A DNA stretch of 5,312 nucleotides from Pseudomonadota bacterium. GTDB lineage: Bacteria; Bdellovibrionota; UBA1018; CAIMNF01. Position numbers and translations under genes: made by a program. The notes under the pieces are model-generated. The model was not told where the DNA came from, ran no database searches, and was given only the letters and a program-made list of their open reading frames with translations. Below are positions 1 to 5,312 of this stretch, piece after piece (the first letter of the stretch is position 1; the number at the start of each line of letters is the position of its first letter). The stretch is from assembly GCA_027482725.1 (NCBI GenBank), contig JAIXVT010000243.1, positions 1 through 5,312 of the forward strand, given 5' to 3'.

Positions 1-1547
1 TAAACGGCTATAAAGACCATGCCGTGATCAAGCTCGCATTGATGGCTGTTAAGTTAGGTCGCAAGTGTTTGATCGTGGTTGAGAAGCTCACCGAAGTTTA
101 TCAGATCATTCAAGTGGCTAAAGAAATGGGAGTACGTCCTTTAATTGGAATGCGCTCAAAACTCAGCACTAAAGGCTCCGGAAAATGGGAATCTTCGGGC
201 GGCGAACTTGCCAAGTTTGGACTCACCACACCCGAGCTTTTGGCGGCGATTGAATTCTTAAAAACTGAGGGCTATGCCGACTGCTTTAAGTTGCTGCACT
301 TTCACGTCGGTTCTCAGGTGACCAACATTCGCACCATTCGTGATGCCGTAAAAGAAGCAACACGCATTTACGCACAACTTGTAAAAATGGGGTGTTCGTC
401 GCTTCAGTACTTAGATGTGGGTGGCGGTTTGGGCGTCGATTACGATGGGTCTCACACCGACTTTGACAGCTCAATGAACTACTCTCTCCAAGAGTACTGT
501 TCAGACGTGGTGTATTCCATCCAAGAAATCTGTAAAGATGAAAACGTCTCTGAGCCTATTATTGTAACCGAAAGTGGTCGTGCCGTAGCGGCTCACCATT
601 CGGTGTTAATTGTGAATATTTTTGGGAGCATTGAAAACGGAGATTCTCCGCTCAAGCTTGCGGAAGACCCGAACGAGCACATGATCGTTAAAGACTTGCG
701 CGAAACCTTAGCGGGCATGACCGCAAAAAATATGATGGAAGCGTTAAACGACGCCATCGTGCGCAAAGAAGAGGCGCTCCAGATGTTCCGTCACGGCGTG
801 GTCAAACTTCAAGACCGGGCCAAAGTGGAATACCTTTTCTGGCAAATTTGTCGCAAACTTTACTCCGCAACGCATTACATGCGCTACATTCCCGAAGAAG
901 TCGAGCGCGTGGGCAAAATGCTTGCCGATCAGTACTTGTGCAATTTCTCTATTTTTCAATCCATGCCAGATCACTGGGCTATTCAGCAGCTATTCCCGAT
1001 TATGCCTATTCACCGTTTGGATGAAGAACCCTCACGGGATGCGACGTTGGTGGATATCACCTGTGACAGCGACGGAAAAGTTTCTAAGTTTATTGACCTC
1101 CGCGATGTAAAAGAGACCATCAAGTTGCATGCCCTTAAAGAGGGCGAACCGTATTATGTGGGGCTATTCATGACCGGAGCCTACCAAGACATCATGGGGG
1201 ATTTGCACAACCTGTTTGGGAAAGTAAACGAAGTGCACGTGTTTTTGGATGAGACAGAGCCCGGCGGATACTACATCGAAGAAGTGATCCCAGGAAACAC
1301 GATAGCGAGCGTGCTTTCGTGGATTCAATATGTCCCTGCGCATCTAGAAAAAGAAGTGAAAGACATGATTGATCGCAAGGTGCGCGAAGGCGTGATTAAA
1401 CCCCGTGAGGGCGTAGAGTTTCAAAACTTTTACGAAAGTGTGCTCCGGGGTTACACCTATATCGACTCACGGGTTCCCGTATCTGCCCGTGGGGTAGATC
1501 TCATCGACCAATCTGCACCCACCGGAACACAGGAGTTTTTGCAATGA
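1..1547 (+). CDS. speA: Biosynthetic arginine decarboxylase, C-terminal part (5' end outside window)
   Basis: PLP-dependent enzyme converting arginine to agmatine and CO2, the first step of the agmatine route to putrescine and spermidine; cytoplasmic. The frame is open from base 3, reading NGYKD, a well-known SpeA motif, so the gene begins upstream; the GTG at 24 is an internal valine, not a start. About 514 residues are present against roughly 630-660 in the family, so about 120-140 residues, including the PLP-binding lysine, are missing. Counting from the codon at 24: GSGKW (51-55), HFHVGSQ (92-98), the glycine-rich GGGLGVDYDG (133-142), ESGRA (183-187), HRLDEEP (330-336), TCDSDG with the presumed catalytic Cys347, and GAYQD/GDLHNLFG (385-399). 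These make the fold type III barrel, helical insert and C-terminal beta domain. After the usual GYTYI end (~480) there is a tail of about 27 residues. The stop overlaps the hpd start. Family assignment is very secure. Confidence 0.96.
   Translation, partial: NGYKDHAVIKLALMAVKLGRKCLIVVEKLTEVYQIIQVAKEMGVRPLIGMRSKLSTKGSGKWESSGGELAKFGLTTPELLAAIEFLKTEGYADCFKLLHFHVGSQVTNIRTIRDAVKEATRIYAQLVKMGCSSLQYLDVGGGLGVDYDGSHTDFDSSMNYSLQEYCSDVVYSIQEICKDENVSEPIIVTESGRAVAAHHSVLIVNIFGSIENGDSPLKLAEDPNEHMIVKDLRETLAGMTAKNMMEALNDAIVRKEEALQMFRHGVVKLQDRAKVEYLFWQICRKLYSATHYMRYIPEEVERVGKMLADQYLCNFSIFQSMPDHWAIQQLFPIMPIHRLDEEPSRDATLVDITCDSDGKVSKFIDLRDVKETIKLHALKEGEPYYVGLFMTGAYQDIMGDLHNLFGKVNEVHVFLDETEPGGYYIEEVIPGNTIASVLSWIQYVPAHLEKEVKDMIDRKVREGVIKPREGVEFQNFYESVLRGYTYIDSRVPVSARGVDLIDQSAPTGTQEFLQ
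1531..1535 (+). promoter_or_regulatory. Ribosome binding site of hpd
   Basis: AGGAG lies 8 bases before the ATG at 1544, inside the last codons of speA. It fixes the hpd start and, with the ATGA stop/start overlap at 1544-1547, suggests that hpd translation is coupled to that of speA. Confidence 0.8.
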
Positions 1548-2599
1548 ACATCTTGAACCAAGGTTTTGATCACGTTGAGTTTTATGTTGGACAAATTGAA
1601 CCCCATGAAACGATGTGGCAAAAGCTTGGGTTCGAGCGAATTGGTACCGCCGAGTATCCCGCATTAGGAAAACGATCAGCCGTTTGGGCACAAGGCAGAG
1701 TCCGTGTCGTGCTTACCCAATTCAACGCGACCGGAGCTCAGCAACCGGGAGCGATGTTTCACAACGCTCATGGCGATGGGATAGGGGTAATCGCCGTAGA
1801 GGTAGATGACGCCGCGGCAGCTTATCAAGAAACCGTTTCGCGCGGGGCGATCTCTGCACTTGCGCCCGTGACCAAAACAACCCTTGCTGGAGCTGTCACC
1901 GTTGCAGAAATTTTTACTCCAAGCGATTTGCGTTACCGGTTTGTTTCGCGTCAAGGTACAGCGTTTGTTCCCGGGCTTGCAGTAGCGCGTCTAGAGAGCC
2001 CATCGCCTACGGGACTCGTGCAAATTGATCACCTTACCAACAACATCAACATGGGCGAATTCGACACTTGGGTATCGTACTACAAGCGCGTTTTTGATTT
2101 TGTCGTAGCCCGCACGTTTAATATTAAAACGGGTAAAACCGGGTTAAAGTCAGACGTTGTCCAGTCCCGTTGTGGTCGCATTAAAGTACCCATCAACGAA
2201 GCGACAGAAAAAGAATCTCAAGTGCAGGAGTTTTGTGATCGCTTTAAAGGGGCAGGGGTTCAGCACCTTGCGTTTTTGACAAAAGATTTGGTCAACGGGT
2301 TACAGCAATACCGTGCTCAAGGGTTTAAATTTTTATCGGTGCCCTCAACCTATTACGACGTTGTGCCCACCCGTGTTCCCGGAGTGACCGAAGATTTAAA
2401 GTTACTTGAAAAACTGGGCATTTTGTTGGACGGCGAAGGCGGCGGTTACTTGATGCAAATTTTTACAGCCGAACTCATTGGTCCATTCTTTTGTGAGTTT
2501 ATTCAGCGCAAAGGGAACAACGGCTTTGGCGAGGGGAATTTTCGCGCCTTATTTGAAGCGATTGAGCGTGACCAAGTGCAACGCGGGGTATTAGCCTAA
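1544..2599 (+). CDS. hpd: 4-hydroxyphenylpyruvate dioxygenase (HPPD)
   Basis: Non-haem Fe(II) dioxygenase that converts 4-hydroxyphenylpyruvate and O2 to homogentisate and CO2, the second step of tyrosine breakdown. The product also feeds quinone/tocopherol or pyomelanin formation in some organisms. The 351 residues match the usual bacterial length (about 350-380). There are two vicinal-oxygen-chelate halves: a degenerate N-terminal one (about 8-150) and a catalytic C-terminal one (about 158-351). The iron-binding 2-His-1-Glu triad is visible as His163 (IDHLTNN), His241 (VQHLAF) and Glu318 (CEFIQRKG). The hallmark C-terminal stretch GFGEGNFRALFEAIERDQ (327-344) closes the active site; a conserved Gln is in QIFT (305-308), and PINE (216-219) is the expected substrate-pocket motif. 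The start is fixed by AGGAG at 1531-1535. No homogentisate dioxygenase gene lies beside it in this window. The alternative, hydroxymandelate synthase, is unlikely given the HPPD-type C-terminus. Confidence 0.96.
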   Translation: MNILNQGFDHVEFYVGQIEPHETMWQKLGFERIGTAEYPALGKRSAVWAQGRVRVVLTQFNATGAQQPGAMFHNAHGDGIGVIAVEVDDAAAAYQETVSRGAISALAPVTKTTLAGAVTVAEIFTPSDLRYRFVSRQGTAFVPGLAVARLESPSPTGLVQIDHLTNNINMGEFDTWVSYYKRVFDFVVARTFNIKTGKTGLKSDVVQSRCGRIKVPINEATEKESQVQEFCDRFKGAGVQHLAFLTKDLVNGLQQYRAQGFKFLSVPSTYYDVVPTRVPGVTEDLKLLEKLGILLDGEGGGYLMQIFTAELIGPFFCEFIQRKGNNGFGEGNFRALFEAIERDQVQRGVLA

Positions 2600-2605
2600 G
2601 CTCCT

Positions 2606-3913
2606 ATGTTAAAAAATGGGGTAAGTGTAGACGTCGTTACACGGCGACAAAATTTGATTCGTGATCTGGGACCCGATGCAGATCAGACCTTAGTTATTTT
2701 TCATTCAGGTGCGCCCAAGCTCCGCACGCGGACCATGTTTTATCCGTTCAGGCCCGAGGCTAATTTTTATTACCTTACCGAATGCGCTCAGTCCGATGTG
2801 ATCTTGGTGATGTTTGAAGGAAAATCCCATTTGTTTTTGCCTCCGGTTGTCGAAGAAAAAGTCATTTGGGACGGAGAGCATCACGGCCCCGAGCACGCGC
2901 AGTCGGTGTACCAATGTGATGAGGGGCATGATCGGAAGAGTTTTGGTGAATGGATTAAAAGTGCCATGCACCGGGCAAGCCGTGTAGCTTGGGATTGGCA
3001 AAGCCATACCGATTTGACTCTCGAAATTCAATCGGCATTAAGGCAAGCCAATGTGTCGCGGGGCACAGGCCAGTATGGGTTACGCACGTTAATTGATCCC
3101 ACACCCCTAGTGGCTCGGCTACGAAAACAAAAATCTCCGTTTGAAATTGAGATCATGCGGAAAGCCGCACAAGCCACGGTTGCTGCGCATCGGCAAGCGT
3201 TGATAGCTGCTATCTCAGGCCGTACCGAAAAACAACTTGAGGGTGATTTTTTTCGTTCGGGACTAGAGCATGGTGCCACCGGTTGGGCTTACGATCCTAT
3301 TATTGCAAGCGGGCATTCAGCCACCGTGTTGCATTATCACGACAACAATCAAGTTTTGCGTGATGGTGATTTGGTGTTGATTGATGCGGCATTTGAACTT
3401 GATCACTGGTGCTCAGATGTGACATCCACGTTTCCGGTATCGGGAAAGTTTACCGAAGCTCAACGTGTAGTGTACGAGGCGTTGCTCGAGATCAATAAAA
3501 AATGCCAGGCCTTTGTAATGCCTGAAAAATCGTATCTTGATGTACACGACTACGCGGTCGGACTTACCATTGATGCACTCGTCGATCTTGGGGAGCTTAC
3601 GGGCAGTCGTGACGAAATTAAGGAAAAAGGATTGTTTCGACCCTATTTCCCGCACGGCGTTGGCCATTATCTGGGACTAGAGGTACACGATGTGGGTCTG
3701 TATTCTTCGGCTGCAGGACGGGAGCCCTTAGGGGAAAACGCAGTGATCACGATTGAGCCGGGTTTGTATTTTCGGGATTCTAGCTCTCGCTTTTATGGGA
3801 TTGGCGTTCGTGTCGAAGACGACGTGAGGATCACACCTCAAGGTGCAGATTGTTTGTCGCAAGGGTTACCGCGCACGGTAAAAGACATCGAAGCTTATTG
3901 CCGGAACAGATAA
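2606..3913 (+). CDS. pepP: Xaa-Pro aminopeptidase (aminopeptidase P, M24B)
   Basis: Dinuclear-metal (usually Mn) cytoplasmic peptidase that removes the N-terminal residue from peptides whose second residue is proline. The 435 residues match E. coli PepP in length. The N-terminal creatinase-like domain (about 5-170) has YPFRPEANFYYLTE (46-59) and W-x-G-x-x-x-G-x-x-x-A (88-98, WDGEHHGPEHA). The C-terminal pita-bread domain (about 175-430) has all five metal ligands: Asp260 (LIDAAFE), Asp271 (SDVTSTFP), His354 (PHGVGHYLG), Glu384 (TIEPGLY) and Glu404 (RVEDD). His243 (LHYHDN) and His361 (VHDVG) are the further active-site histidines. No signal peptide is seen. The ATG lies 6 bases after the hpd stop with no clear Shine-Dalgarno, so translation may depend on ribosomes finishing hpd. 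hpd and pepP are in the same frame, separated by TAA GCT CCT. The next in-frame starts would cut into conserved sequence, so the ATG at 2606 is preferred. Confidence 0.94.
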   Translation: MLKNGVSVDVVTRRQNLIRDLGPDADQTLVIFHSGAPKLRTRTMFYPFRPEANFYYLTECAQSDVILVMFEGKSHLFLPPVVEEKVIWDGEHHGPEHAQSVYQCDEGHDRKSFGEWIKSAMHRASRVAWDWQSHTDLTLEIQSALRQANVSRGTGQYGLRTLIDPTPLVARLRKQKSPFEIEIMRKAAQATVAAHRQALIAAISGRTEKQLEGDFFRSGLEHGATGWAYDPIIASGHSATVLHYHDNNQVLRDGDLVLIDAAFELDHWCSDVTSTFPVSGKFTEAQRVVYEALLEINKKCQAFVMPEKSYLDVHDYAVGLTIDALVDLGELTGSRDEIKEKGLFRPYFPHGVGHYLGLEVHDVGLYSSAAGREPLGENAVITIEPGLYFRDSSSRFYGIGVRVEDDVRITPQGADCLSQGLPRTVKDIEAYCRNR

Positions 3914-3931
3914 ATCATTTTTTTAAATTTT

Positions 3932-3935
3932 GGAG
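3932..3935 (+). promoter_or_regulatory. Ribosome binding site deciding the dus start
   Basis: GGAG stands 7 bases before the GTG at 3943, in the short AT-rich gap after the pepP stop. It supports GTG 3943 over the longer open frame from 3850, which would overlap pepP by 64 bases and add 31 residues not expected in this family. Confidence 0.7.
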
Positions 3936-3942
3936 TAAAGCT

Positions 3943-4995
3943 GTGAAAAATTCTTTAGGCCCTGCACCTGTTCAACGTGTTCAACTTGGGCCTTTTTTTA
4001 TCGATCATCCGTTCGTCCTTGCCCCAATGGCCGGTATTACCAATTCGCCGTTCCGAAGGCTCATGCGGGAGCATGGCAGCGCATTGGTGGTGTCCGAGCT
4101 GGTGAGTGCTAACGGGATTGAATACGCGTCGGCCCGAACGATGGACTTATTGAAGTTTCATGAAACCGAGCGTCCGGTGGGTCTTCAGATTTTTGGCGAA
4201 GACACTGAAAATTTAGTTAAAGCTTGTCAAGTTGTGGAGCGCTTGAAGGCAGATTTTGTCGATCTCAATCTCGGGTGCCCGGTGCCTAAAGTGGTAAAGC
4301 GTGGTGCGGGGTCAGCGATGTGCCGCAATCCGCCCGAGCTTTATAAAATTTTAAAAGCCATGATTGCATCCGTAAAAATCCCCGTGACGATTAAAATCAG
4401 AACGGGGTGGGATGCCGAATCCCGTAATGCCCTTGAAGTGGTGCGTGTTGCTCAAGATGCCGGGGTGGCATGGGTCGTGATCCACGGACGCACTCGTGCA
4501 CAAGGTTATAGTGGCGATGCGGATTGGGATTTTATAGGGGATATTAAGGCAAAATCGATGATTCCTATTATTGGCAACGGAGATGTGAATACTCCTGAAA
4601 CTGCGGTTCGTCGTGTGCGCGAGACGGGCGTTGATGCGGTATGGATTGGACGCACCGCTTTGAGGAACCCATTTATTTTTGAACAGTCCCGCGACCTCTG
4701 GGCCGGACGGCCCCAGCCGGTGATTACCGCCGAGCGATTTTTAAATTTGTTGTCCACACAACGCAGGTACTTGGCCGAGTCGTTTGATGAAAAAGGAGCA
4801 ATTCTGCACGCGCGAAAATTTTTAGCGTGGTATTCGTCGGGGTATCCGGGGTGTCATGAGTTTCGGCGTCGCGTGTTTCAGATTCCAGACGGTGAGACGC
4901 TGTGGGCAGATGCGATCGGATTTTTTAGCCGGTCGTTAGAGAACCGGGACTTGTCGTTTTTGGCGGAGCCGTTCTTAATGGGCGGGCATGGTTAA
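3943..4995 (+). CDS. dusB: tRNA-dihydrouridine synthase, DusB-like
   Basis: FMN- and NADPH-dependent enzyme that reduces specific uridines in tRNA to dihydrouridine; cytoplasmic. With the GTG start it has 350 residues, normal for bacterial Dus. Barrel domain (about 15-250): APMAGITNSPFRRL (27-40) binds FMN, SELVSANG (51-58), QIFG (82-85), NLGCPVPKV with the catalytic proton-donor Cys112 (109-117), KIRTGW (151-156, Lys151), IHGRTR (180-185, His181), NGD (212-214) and IGR (235-237) for the FMN phosphate. Helical tRNA-binding domain (about 255-345): ARKFLAWYSSGYPG and an arginine run at 308-310. APMAGIT and the IHGRTR-x-x-x-YSG block resemble DusB rather than DusA or DusC. The site of modification cannot be read from the sequence. 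It is the last gene of the run, 29 bases after pepP, and an unlinked housekeeping function relative to its neighbours. Confidence 0.93.
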   Translation: MKNSLGPAPVQRVQLGPFFIDHPFVLAPMAGITNSPFRRLMREHGSALVVSELVSANGIEYASARTMDLLKFHETERPVGLQIFGEDTENLVKACQVVERLKADFVDLNLGCPVPKVVKRGAGSAMCRNPPELYKILKAMIASVKIPVTIKIRTGWDAESRNALEVVRVAQDAGVAWVVIHGRTRAQGYSGDADWDFIGDIKAKSMIPIIGNGDVNTPETAVRRVRETGVDAVWIGRTALRNPFIFEQSRDLWAGRPQPVITAERFLNLLSTQRRYLAESFDEKGAILHARKFLAWYSSGYPGCHEFRRRVFQIPDGETLWADAIGFFSRSLENRDLSFLAEPFLMGGHG

Positions 4996-5070
4996 GACTT
5001 TTACCACATCAATAGACTTATATCGCCCCGAAGAGTCGGAGATAGATTTTTGGTTTGAGCTACTTTTTAA

Positions 5071-5093
5071 AGCCTGAGGTCTCGGGTTGTTTG
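5071..5093 (+). terminator. Weak candidate rho-independent terminator after dus
   Basis: AGCCTGA (5071-5077) can pair with TCGGGTT (5082-5088, two G-T wobbles) around the loop GGTC (5078-5081), followed by GTTTG. The stem is short and the T tract is interrupted, so this is tentative; it lies 76 bases past the dus stop. Confidence 0.3.
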
Positions 5094-5108
5094 TACATCT
5101 ACTCTTTC

Positions 5109-5125
5109 CGCCCCGTGCTCCGGGG
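5109..5125. repeat. GC-rich repeat, copy 1 (hairpin CCCCG-TGCTC-CGGGG)
   Basis: CGCCCCGTGCTCCGGG at 5109-5124 recurs at 5263-5278 with one change in 16 bases. Within it CCCCG (5111-5115) pairs with CGGGG (5121-5125) around a 5-base loop. No T tract follows, so it is not a standard terminator. The bases after both copies are also alike (10 of 13 from the CCGGG onward), which points to a diverged duplicated element. Confidence 0.6.
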
Positions 5126-5190
5126 ACATCTTCGATAAGACATTTCGGATGTTTCGGGATTTTAAAATTAAAGTTCAAAAACTCAGACAG

Positions 5191-5205
5191 CCGTGCTGCG
5201 CACGG
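5191..5205. repeat. Perfect short hairpin
   Basis: CCGTGC (5191-5196) pairs perfectly with GCACGG (5200-5205) around the loop TGC. It is flanked by ACTCAGACAG on the left and AACTCG then GTTTTT on the right. The T run begins six bases after the stem, too far for a typical terminator. It looks like an extragenic palindrome; function unknown. Confidence 0.55.
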
Positions 5206-5251
5206 AACTCGTTTTTGCGATTCCACATTGCGCCACGAATCGAGCTACCTT

Positions 5252-5312
5252 TGTTTAAATCTCGCCCCGCGCTCCGGGAACTTTTTAGTCGCGCGGATGC
5301 GAGATTTAAACA
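5252..5312. repeat. Long inverted repeat (61 bases, 14-base perfect arms)
   Basis: TGTTTAAATCTCGC (5252-5265) is exactly complementary to GCGAGATTTAAACA (5299-5312). Inside, CCGCGC (5267-5272) pairs with GCGCGG (5291-5296) past a small internal bulge, leaving a loop of 18 bases at 5273-5290. That gives a 20-pair stem. The right arm ends on the last base of the window, so the repeat may be longer. Repeat copy 2 (5263-5278) lies within its left half and can alternatively form a small CCCG/CGGG hairpin. It could be a bidirectional terminator, an extragenic palindrome or the edge of a miniature mobile element; the sequence does not decide. Confidence 0.75.
5263..5278. repeat. GC-rich repeat, copy 2
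   Basis: CGCCCCGCGCTCCGGG matches copy 1 at 5109-5124 in 15 of 16 bases. It is preceded by TTGTTTAAATCT, resembling TTGTTTGTACATCT upstream of copy 1, so the shared unit is probably longer than the core. It sits in the left arm and loop of the 61-base inverted repeat. Confidence 0.6.

Larger units (their letters stand above)
4996..5312. other. Intergenic region without a convincing gene, rich in inverted and direct repeats
   Basis: About 317 bases after the last stop. Codon-like periodicity is lost and hairpins and GC-rich repeat blocks alternate with AT-rich runs. The only plus-strand frame of note is a 29-codon one from ATG 4988 to TGA 5077, overlapping the dus stop by 8 bases, with no good ribosome binding site. 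The minus-strand frame over 4975-5226 begins at GTG, runs through the repeats and back into dus, and looks non-coding. No tRNA, CRISPR or promoter could be recognised. The next gene must begin beyond the window. Confidence 0.6.

Noticed and set aside
24..26. GTG at 24 as the start of the arginine decarboxylase
   Set aside because: The frame is open to the window edge and the preceding codons read NGYKD, a conserved internal SpeA motif; over 100 family residues are missing.
2705..3031. Minus-strand 108-codon frame inside pepP
   Set aside because: It is a shadow of the pepP coding sequence, which carries a complete family signature.
3850..3942. Longer N-terminus for the dus gene starting at ATG 3850
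   Set aside because: It would overlap the pepP end in another frame, adds residues with no family counterpart, and ignores the well-placed GGAG before GTG 3943.
4975..5226. Minus-strand 83-codon frame as a gene
   Set aside because: It starts at GTG, passes through the hairpins and GC-rich repeats, enters the dus coding end, and has no recognisable domain or binding site.
5252..5312. Integron attC-type recombination site
   Set aside because: The ends read GTTTAAAT, not the GTTRRRY/RYYYAAC boxes of attC, and there is no cassette or integrase in view.
4996..5312. CRISPR array
   Set aside because: Only two diverged copies of a 16-base core, unequal flanks and no regular spacer lengths.

Overview
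The window is a dense bacterial plus-strand gene cluster followed by about 317 bases of repeat-rich DNA with no convincing gene. It reads speA (5' end missing) - hpd - pepP - dusB-like. All four are full-length, intact-looking enzymes apart from the cut at the left edge. Base composition is moderate, close to half GC by eye. Biosynthetic arginine decarboxylase, HPPD, proline aminopeptidase and a DusB-type enzyme fit a Gram-negative proteobacterium-like or Bdellovibrionota-like organism, but no taxonomic marker gene is present, so the assignment is loose.

Layout: bases 1-1547 hold the C-terminal ~514 residues of arginine decarboxylase. Its stop overlaps the start of hpd (4-hydroxyphenylpyruvate dioxygenase, 1544-2599) in an ATGA. 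After 6 bases comes pepP (Xaa-Pro aminopeptidase, 2606-3913), in the same reading frame as hpd. After 29 bases comes a tRNA-dihydrouridine synthase (3943-4995), which starts at a GTG behind a good ribosome binding site. The spacing indicates one transcript, with its promoter upstream of the window.

The genes do not form one obvious pathway. SpeA makes agmatine for polyamines, HPPD turns the tyrosine transamination product into homogentisate, PepP trims peptides with proline at position two, and Dus modifies tRNA. Arginine decarboxylation, tyrosine catabolism and peptide trimming could loosely share a theme of amino acid use, but that is inference. No homogentisate dioxygenase or other tyrosine-pathway gene is visible.

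The tail (4996-5312) contains a weak candidate terminator, two copies of a GC-rich 16-base motif, a short perfect hairpin, and a striking 61-base inverted repeat with perfect 14-base arms that runs to the last base of the window. This is the part least explained by known gene families. I did not find convincing evidence of a new multi-gene system.
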